64,000 nucleotides of DNA, taken from the NCBI GenBank assembly GCA_009746045.1, contig RPFO01000114.1, positions 760,580 through 824,579 on the forward strand, given 5' to 3'. Each line of letters opens with the position of its first letter. The first letter of the stretch is position 1. Both the position numbers and the translations under genes were made by a program. The notes below the pieces were generated by a model. It had not been told where the DNA came from and made no database searches. It worked only from the letters and a program-made list of their open reading frames with translations. This document shows, one piece after another, positions 21,901 to 37,500 of this stretch. This stretch comes from Mesostigma viride (Eukaryota; Streptophyta; Mesostigmatophyceae; Mesostigmatales; Mesostigmataceae).

Positions 21901-24900
21901 AGAGAGTTCCCCCTGTGGGCATACCCACAGGGCTGGTTGTCTCATTGATACCAATTGGCTCCATGGCTCAGTAATCCTGGCGCACCCCCAACGCCCAGGA
22001 GTGCTGCCATCTCTACAGCGGATGGCCATGCCACCAACCCATGCCGCCGACCCCACAGGACCAGCTGATGCTGCCAGACCACAAGAGAAGCGGATGCTGC
22101 CAGACCACAAGAGAAGCGGATGCTGCCACACCACGGGACCAGCTGATGCTGTCAACACCCACACGAACAACAACTTCCGCCACACAGTCAAGGCCGGCTT
22201 ACGCCACCACAGCACCTGACAGGTGCTGCAACACCATGTGTGACTTGCTAGTGCTGTCGCATGCACGCTCGCACACATGCGTATCCACGCAAACTTATGC
22301 ATGCAAACTTCATGCCACCGCACACGTATGCACGCGCACTTTATACCACCGCACGCACCATGCGAGGCACAGTCTCCACCAGCGCCAGCGCCCGTTGAAG
22401 CCGTTGCAGCGACGTGAGCCTTGGGGCACCAAACCCACGCAGGGGGAGGGGCGCCGCCTCCCCTGCTGCCCCCCCCCCCTTCCCCCTCCAGCCTCTTGCG
22501 CGGCCGGCGCATCGAGACGCTAGACCGCGGAGAGAAACCCCCCAGGTGGCCATCAGGGAGGACCTGGTGGTCGCCACCTGGAGGGGTCCCTGGGTCATCG
22601 GGGGATTGAGAGGCCTCGGGCACGCCCCACGGGTCTGGCGAGCCAGGTGGTGATGCTGCCAGGGTCAGCGGGAGGGGGCTGGCTGGAACCGGTTCGGCGC
22701 CCTCTTGTTCGGCCTCGGGGCGCAGAAGCCAGTGGATTGCTCCTGTGAGCGCGCTGTTGTGTCAGGTGGCAGTGGCAGGGATGAAGCAAGGGGAGGGGCG
22801 GATAGAGGCGCATGGGGCATGAGCGGGGATAAGGGCAGAGCGATGCATTTGCAATGAGGGGGGGGGCAGTGACAATCAATCGATCTAAGGGGGGGGGAGG
22901 GACAGCCAATCAAAGAGAGGTGAAGGGAGGGCAAGGAAGGGGTAGGAGACAGAGTGATGGCAAGAGGCGACGAGGGGGTGAGGAGACCGAGGACCATGCC
23001 AAGGAGGCGAGACACGGACGTAAGGCGATCGAGGCACGTGCGCGAAGACAGGGAGGTGAGGAGGCAGGGAGGTGCATATCCAGAGAAGTGGGGAAGGAGA
23101 GACGGGGGGGTGAGGAGAGGGGCGCATTGGGGTGGACGAGGAGAAAGGCACATGGGGTGGAAGAGGAGAAAGGAGCATGGGGTGGGTGAGGAGAGGAGTG
23201 CCTTGAGTGAAAGGAGCGAGGCATTGGACAGAGGGTATAAGGGCTAGACAAGAAGATGCGGAGTTGCAATGTCCATGACAAACAGCGGTTACTATGTGCC
23301 AATAGCGGTCACTGGACTCACCTCGTTTATTACACTGCCCTAGTGAGATCACGCAACACCCACTAGAAACTCTCAATGGCATGGCCCAGTAGACAGTGAC
23401 AACAGGAGGGGTAGGGTCCAAGATTTGGGGGCAACATATTCGTCTCACAGGCAGCATGCTATGAAGTGGCCGTACCTGAACGGAGCAACGAGCACACGTT
23501 GGTTTGAGCCCTCGGAGATCTTGTCCGATCGCCCTTCGTCAAGAAGGGACACTTCATTGCGGCGCACCTGGGCGTTGGCTATATTGTCCAGGAGCAAGCA
23601 CGGAGCCTCATATACACTACCTGGGCTTTGGCTTGATGCTGCATACGTCACACCCTCGCCTCAAGCGTCACAAGGTAAACCACCCCTCACATTGGCTGTG
23701 GCTTGATGCTGTAAGTGTGCCCCCTCACCTTGGACAAAAGTAAGTTGGCTTGATGCTGTATGTGTGCCTCTCACCTGGGCTTGGGCTCAATGCTGTATGA
23801 GTGCCTCTCACCTGGGCTTTGGCTTAACCCAAATGCTGTAAGTGTGCCTCTCACCTGGGCTTTGGTTTGATGCCGGATGCCAGCAGTTCCTCCATCAGCG
23901 CTCCCTCCTCCGCAACAACATCCGCTAGCGCCGGAGGCAAGCGTCCCACCCCCTGCCGCGGGTAATCATGCAAAGGGTCCGCGCCCACGCGAGCTAGCGA
24001 GTGAGTGGTAAGGCATGACAATGGCATGACAGTTCGATATTTGATCGCATGATGGCAACAGTATAAGTATGATCACAAATCATTTCAGTCGTACTGTAGT
24101 AAAACCACGATACCTGCAGGCCTGTCCATCTACACCCTACCTGAATGGCCTGCCCGCATGTACCAGACCATACGGGAAGGATAAGCTCACATATAATGAC
24201 AAATCGCCAACAAATCTGCCCACATTGCAGCCACGATTATGCTCACACGTACCGCATCGGCGGTGTCCTCACCGCCGCCCTCCCCCTCCCCTCCCATGCC
24301 CGCCCCGGCCATGACGCCCGTGATCAGCGCGTCCATCGTCTCGAGCAGTAGCCGGTCCAGCTGCAGGGAGGGGGGCGGGTCAATTCCGGCCGCCAGCATC
24401 GCCTCGTAGAGCGCCAGTGCGCCAGGGCCGTCCCCGCAGCTGGGCCGAACGAGAGCAGGGCCACGCCAGAAGGCGCAATCAGGAAGCCATGCCCACAGGG
24501 CCACGCAAGGCAGGGCCAGACCAGACGGAGCATCACCAACGGGGTCACATACGCGGGCCACAGGAGAGAGGCCATGGCGTCGGGGTGATATCAGCAGGGC
24601 CATATCAAGGCCAGCCTGGGGATTCTGCCACTAGGCAGATTGGTGAGAAGAACGCGCAACGCTTTCGATTAGGGATTGAATCATGGGGAAAAGGATACGA
24701 TGCGCCGACGTGGGTCATGTGTTGGGTAGGCATGGATGCGATGAGATGTTCAAAGCAGGGCCATCTTCATCAACCAGCAGGGCCATCTTCTTCTATTTAC
24801 TACTGATAGTCGCTGTTTGGTGTTGAAAAGCGGTACTTCCACAAAGGCAAAAGGTCAGGTCGACAGTTCGTGACCAGAAGACGGGATCCTACACAAAACG

Positions 24901-27900
24901 ATGGCCTCACAAAGGCACCCTGTCCTCCGCTGCTTGGTGGTAGAATTATGAAGCCACCAGTGCCACATATGATGGGGGGATGCGTTTGTCCCACGTCCCC
25001 AGAGGGCGACCCCAGCAGCACGTTGTGACACGACCAGCAATACCATGCGCAAGCAAAACCACCCGCAACCGTGACATGAACCAATCATAGCGCACCTGAT
25101 GCATGCGTTGATGCCTGCAGAGAAGTCTTCTCTGTTTTGGTTTACAACCATGCCCCCCAAAGACATTGCAAGCAGGAAATAGCCAGCCGAGCAGGAGCAA
25201 GACAGGCACACATGCGAAGTCATGCGTCAATTTCATGCAACAAGACGGCCATCAGTCCTGATCGCAGCCTACTGATGAGATCCACCTGGGCTGAATCAGC
25301 CCACCGCAGGCGTGACTCAGCCCACCCGCCTGCAGGCATTCGCTACGGTCCTACAAAATGCTTTGGGTAAACGACGCCGCTCACACGACACAAAGGGGCA
25401 AACACAACACAAAGGGGCAAACACAACACAAAGGGGCGAACACAACACAAAGGGGCAAACACAACACAAAGGGGCAAACACGACACAAAGGGGCAAACAC
25501 AACACAAAGGGGCAAACACAACACAAAGGGGCAAACACAACACAAAGGGGCAAACACAACACAAAGGGGCAAACACAAGACAAAGGGGCAAACACAACAC
25601 AAAGGGGCAAACACAACACAAAGGGGCAAACACAACACAAAGGGGCAAACACAACACAAAGGGGCAAACACAACACAAAGGGGCAAACACGACACAAAGG
25701 GGCAAACACGACACAAAGGGGCAAACACAACACAAAGGGGCAAACACAACACCAAGGGGCAAACACAACACAAAGGGGCAAACACAACACAAAGGGGCAA
25801 ACACAAGATGAGGGGCAAACACTGGAAAAGGCGCTGTCCGATGCGGTGAGCAAGGTTTCATGCACAAATATGCAAGTACGACCGTTTGTCGCAAATCCAC
25901 GGGATGAGGTTCACGACATCATTACGACTACAACATGTATAAGTCATTCGATACAACAATGGCCATCGCACCACCAGATACGAGCTGCCTTGTCTGACTG
26001 CTAATTTCTATTTATGGAGACCAGGCTATTCAAGTGAGCAAGCTAAGGAAGCACGCAAGCCTGCAGGGCACGTACACGCGGCATGGTTGTGGGGGCAAGC
26101 ATGCAGCACGGGGGCACAGGGCATGGTTGTGGGGGCAAGCATGCAGTCCGGGGGCACATGGCATGGTTGTGGGGGCGAGAATGCTGTACAGGGTCACACG
26201 GCATGGTTACGGGGGCAAGAATGCTCTACAGGGTCACACTGCGTGGTTACGGGGGCAAGAATGCTGTACAGGGTCACACTGCGTGTTTAGGGGGGCAAGT
26301 ACACACTGTGTGGGTGCCAGCAAGTACGCGAGGCACCTACCGCTGCATCTTGACGGTTGCGGACGCCAGCAGAGGCAGCAGCAGAACAAACGCGCGAGCC
26401 CCCTGCACGCGGGCAGCACAACAACACACGAGGGTGGACACGGGACGCGTTTGATGGCTTTAGAAAGATGATTATAGTATACTAGTGGGATATAGTGATA
26501 GTGAGAGTGAGAGGGTATACATTGCATCACATAGTACTCGTAGACTGTAGATAACATAGTGTATGATACTTGAAGCATTCTAGTGGGTCCGAAGGCAAGA
26601 TGATGGTGCTAGAGACAAACAGTAATTATAGTATACTGGTGGGTTCTACAGTAGAATGATGGTAGTAAGAACAAACGAATACTATAATATAGTGTATGAT
26701 AATTATAGTATACTGGTGGGTTCTACAGTAGAATGATGGTGATAAGAAAAAACGAATACTATAACAATAGAGTGATGGCTTGCTGCGAGCCAACAGCCGC
26801 ACATCGCAGGCGAGCGTTGTGGTTCAACCCGAAACCCTGCATGTAAACCCTCAAGCATAAACCTCGATCTTAACCGACAACCCAAAACTAGAGACCCTAG
26901 ACTTAATCCCCACACAGAAACTAGAAACCCCAAACCCAACAGACGAAACCCAAAGTACGAAATCATTAATGACAAACCATCAGCGCACTAGCATAAGCCC
27001 TACACCCTCGTCTGCATGCGGCAAGTCGTGCCTGCGCCGGGTTGGACTCGCTGACGGCACGCGCCTCCTTGACCAGCCAGCGCAGCAGCCGGTTGGTCTG
27101 CGCGGGCGAGAAGCAGGAGCGCCACACGCGGAATGTGGCTGGGTTGCCGGGGCCAGGGCGCACACAAGGGGTCGTGGGGGAAGGGGGGTTGGCACGACAC
27201 GTTTGAGTGAGCAGTAACAAGCACACCAGGGGATCAGCGGATGCACCGTGCGGTGTGCCACGATTTATTCTGGCGATCTGCTCGTATCATCCTACAGAGT
27301 TGTGCAAAACAGGGCTCACCTGCATCTCCTATTAAAATTCCTTGTAGACCGTAGCATGCCAGGTGCAAAAAGTATGGGAGCTACGTGGCAGGTATGGCCA
27401 TGCTTGATGGTCACGCCCAGCGAGGGTAGGCATCGGCAGGTCGAAAGGAGCATGCCAAAACATAATCCCCATTCATAACAAGCTATACTGTACGAGCCAT
27501 GTGGCGGCGCCCACCGAGGGTGTAAAACTGCCGATCAAAACGGACATAGGCCCCAACGACAACAAGCTATTCTGTACAGGTCTATATCAATATGGCATCT
27601 CGTGGGCTATTCTGCGCCGGCGTGGCATCCCTCACCGAGGGCGCTTGGGATGCCGTAGTCCCTGGACAGGTCACGTATGATGGCGTCGCAGGTGGCGGGT
27701 GTCAGCGCCATGCCTGCAACCAACCAGAGGGCAGCGGGGCGGCGGGGCAGCAGGGCAGGAGGGCCGCGGTTGGCAGCCACATGGAACAGTAAACCAGGCA
27801 TGTGGCCAGGCCATACATGCGGTTGGCTGCACATGCCGACGCATGGGTGCCGTGCATGCAACCCAGTGGGGCGTGACCAACGTTGGGGTGTCGGGTCGAT

Positions 27901-30900
27901 AGCTCGGAGGCAATAGGAGAAGGCACCGCGAAACCACATGTGAAACCCACTATGAACGCTGCACAGCAATATCGCACCCAGTATGGCAGCGCCTACCCCA
28001 ACAGCAGCACCAACCATGCAAATGGAAGCGTCAACTCTTGTGAGGAAGCATCAACCCAGAATGGAAGCATCAACCCAGAATTGAAGAATCAACCCAGACT
28101 AAAAGCATCAACCTGGAAGGGAATCATCAACCCAGAATGGCAGCATCAACCCAGAATGGAAGCATCCACCCAGAATGGAAGCATCAACCCTTGAGCGAGA
28201 GATCCTCTCGCACCCACAGTCGTGCGGACCCTTCACGTTGCAGAGAGAGACTCGGGGGACTGCGGCCCTGGGGCCATGGACAAACCACGAACTACAGCAT
28301 GCCGGCATCCTCAACCCTGGGCGCCCACGTACGCCGGCATCCTCAACCCTGGGCGCCCACGTACCCGAGGACCTGATATCCTCCAAGAATGCGTCCAGCC
28401 GGCCCTGCACCGCCGCCATCTTGCACTCCTTCACCAGTGCGGACTCGGCAGTCTGCGGCGCATGGCCCCGATGAAGGGCGAAGTGGGAGGAAGGACCAGG
28501 TGAGAGGGAGGGCGAGGTGGGAGGGAGAACGCAAGGGGGGGCGGGACAAATGGCGGCATGTTGGTACTGCCAGGCACATGGCAAGAGAAAGCCTCTGCAA
28601 GTCGCACCAGACTCCACAAGTCGCCACCGCAGCACCAGAGACAACGCCGCAACTGCCCCCCACTCCACAACATTATCGCAAGCCAAGCCCCTTACGCTAC
28701 AGTCCGTATTGCACCCACCTGCTGCATAGGTCCGGACGTGTGGACCCAATATTATATACTATAGTAGTATAATACTATAAGATACTCGTACTATTATATA
28801 TTATAGTAGTATGATACTATATGATACTAGTACTATTACATACTATAGTAGTGCAATACTATATGATACTAGTACTATTACAAATTTACATGTAGTAGTA
28901 TGATACTATGTGATACTCGTCCTATTACGCCCGACTACCGGACCGATCTTCCGGCCTTCATTGCTCCCACTGGCAGCAGCGCTACACCTGGGCCTGGCGG
29001 CTCCACCTGCAGCAGCCCAGGTCCAGGCCTCAAAAGGTTCTACATCCATCCCGGCCCCAACCAACCAACCAACCAACCAACCAACCAACCAACCAACCAA
29101 CCAACCAACCAACCAACCAACCAACCAACCAACCAACCAACCAACCAACCAACCAACCAACCAACCAACCAACCAACCAACCAACCAACCAACCAACCAA
29201 CCAACCAACCAACCAACCAACCAACCAACCAACCAACCAACCAACCAACCAACCAACCAAGCAACCAACCAAGCAACCAACCAACCAACCAACCAAGCAA
29301 CCAACCAAGCAACCAACCAAGCAACCAACCAACCAACCAACCAACCAACCAACCAACCAACCAACCAACCAACCAACCAACCAAGCAACCACCACCTGGG
29401 CCTGGCGGCTATACCTGCAGCAGCACAGGTCAAGGCCGCACCAATCTGCTCCTACTGCACTGTTTGGCATGGTCCGCCCATGCACTCCCCCCACCCACCT
29501 GCAGCAGCACACACACGCGGGACTTGGGCCTGATCGCCCACCCCCGCGCCCACCCACCTGCAGCAGCACCTGCGTGACACGCATCTGTGGCTTGTACCCA
29601 GCGGCCGCCATGTCCTCTGTCATCTGCAACGCAGCGCCGCCGTCCGCGCAGCGGATGTACGCCAGGATGGCGCTGCGGTACACCTGCAGGGAGGCGACGA
29701 TGCGTTTGAGGAAGGGAGGGCAGGATGGGAGGATGGGAGGAGGGGAGGAGGGGAGGAGGGGAGGAGGGGAGGAGGGGAGGATGGGAGGATGGGAGGAGGG
29801 GAGGGGAGGAGGGGAGGAGGAGGAGGGGAGGAGGGGAGGAGGGGAGGAGGGGAGGAGGGGAGGAGGGGAGGAGGGGAGGAGGGGAGGAGGGGAGGAGGGG
29901 AGGAGGGAGGAGGGGAGGAGGGGAGGAGGGGAGGAGGGGAGGAGGGAGGAGGGGAGGAGGGGAGGAGGGAGGAGGGGAGGAGGGGAGGAGGGGAGGAGGG
30001 GAGGAGGGGAGGAGGGGAGGAGGGAGGAGGGGAGGAGGGGAGGAGGGAGGAGGGGAGGAGGGGAGGAGGGAGGAGGGGAGGAGGGGAGGAGGGGAGGAGG
30101 GGAGGAGGGGAGGAGGGGAGGAGGGGAGGAGGGGAGGAGGGGAGGAGGGGAGGAGGGGAGGAGGGAGGAGGGGAGGAGGGGAGGAGGGGAGGAGGGAGGA
30201 GGGGAGGAGGGGAGGAGGGGAGGAGGGGGAGGAGGGGAGGAGGGGAGGAGGGGAGGAGGGGAGGAGGGGAGGAGGGAGGAGGGGGGTAAATGCGACAAAT
30301 TGGAGGTAGGGAGCGTGGGGCAGTGGGGATGGGGGGGCAAGGGAGGGGGCGGTACCTTTGCAAGCCTAAGTCTGGGAATCCAGCCACCAGGGACAAGAAT
30401 GTTCCACTGGGGATGATTTTCGATGCAAGGTGTGTGGGGCGCATGACACAGACGTCCGGTGCATTACACTATGTCTGGTGCATAACACACAAATGTCGCT
30501 GGTCGCAGTATGACCAGTATTGCCTCTCATAAGAGCCTGTCGCTCACAGTCTGGCTTGATCAGACCTTGAAAACATGGGTGTGCTTCCAGGGCACAACAT
30601 CTCCCCTGGGGCACCGTGACATGATATGCAGGTGACAGCTCATTTCCAGGATGGAATGGGAATAGCCGAAGTCCCCATGTGGCCTAGTTTAGTTAACAAA
30701 ATAGCCGCATGTTAATACGTTTTGTTAACCCTGTGTTAACCACGCATCCGTAAACATAGCACTTGTGTTTGGCAGGACGAAGTGGTTTTACCTGCCAGAA
30801 TATCCTCATTTGTCACAGCTCCCAAGCAGCCCACGTTTATACGCGGAATCTATGTCTAGCACTCTTTTCTAACCCTCAACACACTAAACAGCTCCTGTGC

Positions 30901-31527
30901 AGGTCTTACCACTGGCTCCCTTGCACACCTGGATACCTGAATCATTCGCTGGCCCTAACCGTCTACTACGTAGCACGGGGTGAGAATACCCCTTACGTGT
31001 TTGCATGCCTTCTATACACCAGTATTCCTTGTGTAGTGACGACACGCTGCGTTGTCTTCTGAGCAACATAACAGTTATACTAAAAGTTAGTTAGCTTGCT
31101 CTTAAAGGATGCACATTATACAGTGCACAACACGCTACTACGATGCACGCATGCCCTGTACTCGCGTACGCGCCCACTAGTGCTCCCTAACGCTGCCGCC
31201 CGCACCCCCTAGGCTGCTTCTTGCTGTCCCCCATGCTGCAGCCCCTACCAAGCACACGCGGCCAAGCCACTTGTCTCCCACCATGCCGCGGCCCCTACCA
31301 CGCGCAAGTGCCCCACTCCCGTGTTATCCCTGATGATGCTGCCGCACGTACCACGCGGTCGGGCTTGCATCCGTCCGCCTCCATCTCCCTCAGCACACGG
31401 TCCACGAAACGCGACTCTCGGGTGGTCCCTGCGTGCCGCTGTTGCCGCATTGAAACGGGGACATGGTTTGTGTGTGTAATATATATACAGAGAAACACAG
31501 AGACACACACACACACACAGACACACA

Positions 31528-31579
<52 letters not shown>

Positions 31580-34500
31580 GGAGTGGAAAGAGTGAAGCAT
31601 GTGTCAAAAGATAGGTACGAGGGGGCACCCGCGCGAACCGGGCTAGCGAGCACGTTGGGTGGGGTGGGTATGGCGCACCGCAGACACACACACGATACTA
31701 TACTATGCTATGCTGTAGTGACCACACACACACAAAAGAGAGATGGGGTGGGCATCGCGCACGTCACACATGTGCACACGCCCCCCCCCCCCCCCCTTGA
31801 CATACCAGCAGCATGCTGTGCGTCACTCACAAGAATCATAACATGCATAGCTGCCAAATTATCCAGGGAACGCCGAACCAAACCCACCCGCAGCATGCCG
31901 TACGTCATCTAACGAGCATCATTTAGGGTTTAATAAAGTCGGGCCGGATGTCGCCCACCCGCAGTACAGCGTGGCGTACGACCCTCGGTCTGTCACCCAC
32001 CAGCAGAATGGTGTACGTCACGTACAAGCAGCTCTGATCAACGATGTACAAGACCGTACGACCCTCGGCACGGGGTCTGTCACCCACCAGCAGAATGGCG
32101 TACGTCACGGCGTCCGGCTTCAACCCCTCCTTCTCCATTGCCTTGCGAAGCGCAGGCACCTTGGTGGGCGCGCCCCCGTGCAGACAGCCGTCCATGGCGG
32201 TATTGAAGGAGAAATGGTCGGGCCTGAGGCCTGTAAGCACGAGCAGGGCAGGGACCATGGTGGGACAGGCAGTGTTTTGGAACATGACTTTCTGGGCAGT
32301 TTTACATGGACATGTGCACTTGTGTTGGAGGGGGAGTGGTCGGGAGCGGTGGTGGGGCCAGGTAGCAGGGGTAGGCCACCAGGGCATGGCAGGGCGCCCA
32401 GGCATGGGAGGGCGTCGCAGCATGGCAGGGCACCAGGGCATGGCAGGGCACCAGGGCATGGCAGGGCCCCAGGGCATGAGCATGGTGTGGGATAGGGAGT
32501 GTGATGGCTGGGTGAATGAGCAAATATGGGCAGGTCCACACGGCATGGATGGTCAAGAAAAAAAGAATGTTGGGCCGGCACACATGACATAAATGTTATA
32601 GAGGAAGAGACAACCTCGCGCCGCTGAACATGAACAAGCGACAGTCGCCTTCTGATGGTCATCTCAGACATACGCAGTCCACCTGGGGCATCACAGACAC
32701 GTTGTCCATTGCGCCGATGGTTGGTGGGATACCATGACACAACAGTATCAGTGGTGTGAGCACAACCCAAGAAAAATACTGTATTTTTGAAAAATTACAG
32801 GCCCGCACCCCAGGTCCCACCCACCCACCCACCCACCCACCCACCCACCCACCCACCCACCCACCCACCCACCCACCCACCCACCCACCCACCCACCCAC
32901 CCACCCACCCACCCACCCACCCACCCACCCACCCACCCACCCACCCACCCACCCACCCACCCACCCACCCACCCACCCACCCACCCACCCACCCACCCAC
33001 CACACCATCCCAACTTCTCATCTCCCCCCCACCGCTCTCCCCCCCCAAACCACCCACCCGCCTGCCTGCCTGCCTGCCTGCCTGCCCGCCCGCCCGCCCG
33101 CCCAATCACCCCCCCACCCCCCACACACAACACACCCATCTGCCTGCTGACTGCAGCGGTATAGCGCTGACCATACCTCCAAAACCCCAAACTTCTCTCA
33201 AGTTCCCCCCCCCCCATCCATTCCCCCCCCCATCCATCCCCCCCTCCCCACCCACCCACCCACCCACCCACCCGCCTGCCCGCCGGTCCACCCGCGCGCC
33301 CAATCACCCCCCGCCCACCCACACGCACCTGCTTGCCGGATGCGGTTGAGGACCACGAACACGCCCCTCACGTCACCCGCGCGCGCGTGCGCCTTCATGA
33401 GCGTGTTGAACGTGTCCAAGGACACGGCGGTGCCGTCCGACGGCATCTTCTTGACCAGACGGCGCGCGGTGGCCACCTCGCCGCACCGCGCGTGGGCTGC
33501 TTGCATCCGCGCACGCGCACATGTTTTTAGACAGCCAACGTTTAAAGCATGCAGTCTCATGACCAGCCACGGTGCTACTACACGATATGTACACGATATG
33601 TACACTATATGTACACTATATGTACAGTATATGTATGGTATGAGACTCGACGTACTGGACTCGCAGCATGCGCGGCATGGAGCGTGGGCTGCTTGCATCT
33701 GCACACTACATATTACACATTACTTTTATTTAAGAGTTCTTTTTCCGACCAAGCACTTTGAAGTTATCTAAAAGATGCCGTTAAAAAGCACTTTGAAGTT
33801 ATCTAAAAGATGCCGTTAAAAAGCACTTTGAAGTTATCTAAAAGAAGCCGTTAAAAAGCACTTTGAATTGTTGAGACGAAGGACAGACTCCCTGACATGC
33901 ACGCATGCATTGGAAAGATCTCTTAAGATAAGTGGCTGACTTTGTCTGGGCGCGGGGCTTGTTCAGTTTGATGGAGTAGTAACCTGAGCGCGGTGATGGC
34001 TACCCATGCGAGGAGAGCGCGTGAATCGGAAAAAACAGAAAAGCAGCGCGAGCGGCACAGTACAGGACAGCAGCCATGCACTCCATGAAACCGACATGCA
34101 TCGTTCATTAGAGTCAAAGGTTCCATCCCGGTTCTATCTGCAGAATCGTTTGAATAGGACTGCAAGAGACACCTCAACATCATGTGCAAGCACTAAAGGA
34201 TGTATCGACGATTGGAGTAATGCTCGAGGAAGAGAGAGGAGGGACGGAGAGGGGGGGGGGGGGGGGGGAGCAAGGGGGGTCTGAATGCTGGTTACCAACG
34301 CAAGCAGTCTGGATGTCTGCACTCACACACAGCACACAAAGTCGGCAAATAAGTGCTTTGCGTGGCCACTACACCACAACGCAGCCCCTAAACCCTAAAC
34401 CCTAAACCAAAAGGCAGCGTCTGAACCCTACAGCATAAGCCCTGAGGTAGGGACCCGGCCGCCCTGGCGCCAGCAGAACCGAACGCCGTCAGCATGAAAC

Positions 34501-37500
34501 ACCAGGATCTTCAGTGCTGAAGGAAGGCATATGGCTTACCAGCCATATAGCTCAATGCTGCTAGCGCTATACATGAACATTTCTTTTGGCTGTGAAGAAA
34601 TGGCTACCAGCAGCAGAACCAAACGCCGCTAGCACTAAAACATTCTACGTCATTCTGAAGGCCAACATCAGGGACGACAAGGGCCAGCGCGACCTCGAAC
34701 CTGTTAGCCCTGTATACATCAACAATGTGACGTCTTCGTGGCTATAAAGTCCTATTTAGACCAGCTATACTCTAGGACACGAGTCCACCCCAGCGCTACT
34801 GGTATCCACCCACCATTCAGACGGGCGTTGGCGGTGAAGGTGGATGGGGCCACACCCGCGCGCCGCATGGCCGCCCATGTGCGTTCAACCGCCGCTCGGT
34901 CCTTGTTGGCGCCATGGCAGTGCATCACCGCGCTGCATGCAGCGAGGGGTGTTTGTAGGAGGCAAGCTATAGGCGTTCACCATGGGTGGTACTTGGGTTG
35001 CGATGATCCATAAATAATATATACATAAGTAATAATGTATATAATATTTATACACAAAGACCCTATTGGATAGCTTCATCGGCGTGGGCTGTGACTAAGG
35101 CAAGAGACCTGGATGATGCCGACCTGACTATCCTGAGCCGCACACTCGTTCTGCATTTGCGAAACACATGCAATCGAATGGATGTGTGCAGATAGGGTAC
35201 GTGTGCAGAGTGCAAGCCACCGCAATCTTTTTTACTTTTTGCTTTATTTAACCCAAGCATGACACCACCTATACTAGATGAGCCACGCATGTATGCCACC
35301 CCACTAGATGAGCAGCGTGAGGGCCACCACACCTGTACTAAATAAGAACGTGCGGGCCATCACACCTGTACTAACTGAACGAGAGCAAGCGGGCCGCCAC
35401 ACCTGTACGTGTGCTTGCTTTCTTACATCCATAGCAGAACACGCGCAAGCAGGAGGGTTGTACCGTATGCTGAATCGAACACCGAATATCACCCGAATAC
35501 CGAATTGAATTCTGAATCTATTAGCATACGGCGGGCAGGTCGCCAAACCAAAGATAATCGATTTTGAATACGGCAAAGGTAATCATGAGCCGAACATATT
35601 CGATTGGAATACGGAAGGACCTACTATTCGAGGAATATATTCAGTTTTTTCCTAATCGAATGCTGCTGTAGCCTGCTGGGCAGTGCTTTTAGTAACGGTA
35701 CGCGTGCGTCAGCCGCTGACGCGTCAGTGTCTGACGCGTCCGACTTTTTCGTCCGCGCTCAGACAGCTGACGCGTAAATTTTGGCTCTGCGTCAGTCGAC
35801 TGACGCATAAATTTTGTCTGCACGTCAGTCGTCTGACGCGTAAATTCAGGCAGCACGTCAGTACTTATGGGCAGCGAGTCTATGCGTCAGGCAGGGTCAA
35901 TATATAGTGGGTACCTACTTATGTACTGAAGTCCACTGAAATGCTAACTTCGTACTGGATATCTACGAATTCAAGTTCACCAGTTCAGGTCTGTTCGTTG
36001 ATAGTCTTCAAGATTCTAGGCCGTTATCATGCCCATGCCAGACCCGCCGGCCCTTTGCCTGCTTGGCGGCGAGAGTGACGAGAGTTCTAGACGAATGTAA
36101 AGTTGTAACCCAGGACGACTGGCAATGGTCGATGTCTCGATGATGGCAAAGGTTTTAGGAATATGATTGATGAGCTGATTGATGAAGCGTTGCGAGGTTG
36201 CCTGATTTACAGATTGCTTTGAATCGAATTCCAGGTGTGTTTATTAACGCTGTAGATTTGTTTGCATAAGAAAGAATTCTGTCCATTACTAGATGCGTAG
36301 GGAAATTTCGGGCCGGGTCAGTAATATTGTATAAACATTTAACAACGTTAATGGTTTAGTCCGATAGTCAACTAGCAAAGTTAGCGACCTGGGGGTTGGA
36401 AGTTTTTGGGTGAAGGGATGGCGCCGTAAGGAATACTGGGAAAAATTAAATCTGGGGGGATCGCAGCTTTTTTCATGCCGAAACTGGCCGCCGACACGGC
36501 CAAAGCGCCTGCGCCTGGTCCGCGTGCCATCGTTGGCGTAGGCCAGGCAGCAGACGCGCTGAACCGCAGCAAGAGGAAAAGGGGGAATGATAGCAATGCA
36601 GCCAGCAGTGCAGCAGCAGCATCGGCTCAGTCCGGCAATGCTGGTGAGCCCCCAGGCCGGTCGTCCGAGAAGGAAACATCATCGGACGAGTCAGATTCTG
36701 GGAAAGATGGTGATGCGTTGGTTTCTGCAGACACTGGCAGCGGGCAGCGCAACCCTATCGATGTCAGCAGTGACGAAGAAGCAGCCAAGGAGCAGCTGAG
36801 GAAGCAGAAAAAGAAGCAACAGGGACGCAAGTTTGATAGAAAGCGTGAACCAAGGGACGAATGGTGTGTGCCGTTCTCGGCTGTGGCAATGTGGATGTGT
36901 AGGACTTAGTATTGTGACAGTAAGTTCAGAAAAACAGTCGAAGTAGGTCATATTATTCTGAATTTTGTATCATGAAACCCATTTTTCGCTGCTTTCACAA
37001 GTCAGAACTCAAAAGCTAGACATGTGCTCCAACCTTATCTCAGGGATCGTTAGGCCCTGTAGCAAGCGAACCACCTTGGGAATCCCCACTTTAGATTCCA
37101 TTGGCTGACTTGCCGCCGTTGGCAACGAGTCAGCGATCCGACGCGCCGCCAACGGCGGCAAGTCAGCCGTCTGACGCGCCGCCAACGGCGGCGAGTCAGC
37201 CAGGCTGACGCGGACAAAAACCCTTACTAAAAACACTGCTGCTGGGGTTCAGCCAGTCAGTCAGTGAATTCCCACGCCGTGCCGGTTACCCAGGAGTGCC
37301 GAAGTTCCAAGCAATGCCGACGTTCAGTAAGCCTGTGGTGGGCTGCCGGCTTGGCGCGACAGTGCCTGGCGCGCTCCGCAGTCTGGATGGCCTATTACGG
37401 GTACTAGTTTCTACGAGTACTAGGTGTGCTCGATTCGGTGTTCGGAAAGTACCAGCTTTATTCGGTATTCGACACTGTCAAGGGTCAGGATACCTTATAT

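Noticed and set aside
22854-23302. Overlapping Ser/Pro and Arg/Gly-rich ORFs
   Set aside because: Purine/pyrimidine-biased intron 16 of PPR gene 1; no domain, and the gene model skips it in phase.
25312-26004. Long overlapping ORFs on both strands
   Set aside because: They are produced by the 19-bp minisatellite; a period not divisible by three cycles through all frames without stops.
28900-30416. ORFs of Gln-Pro-Thr-Asn, Trp-Leu-Val-Gly, Pro-Ser-Leu and Gly-Glu-Arg repeats
   Set aside because: They come from the CCAA and GGGGAGGA arrays; the only real coding in this span is exon 10 of PPR gene 1.
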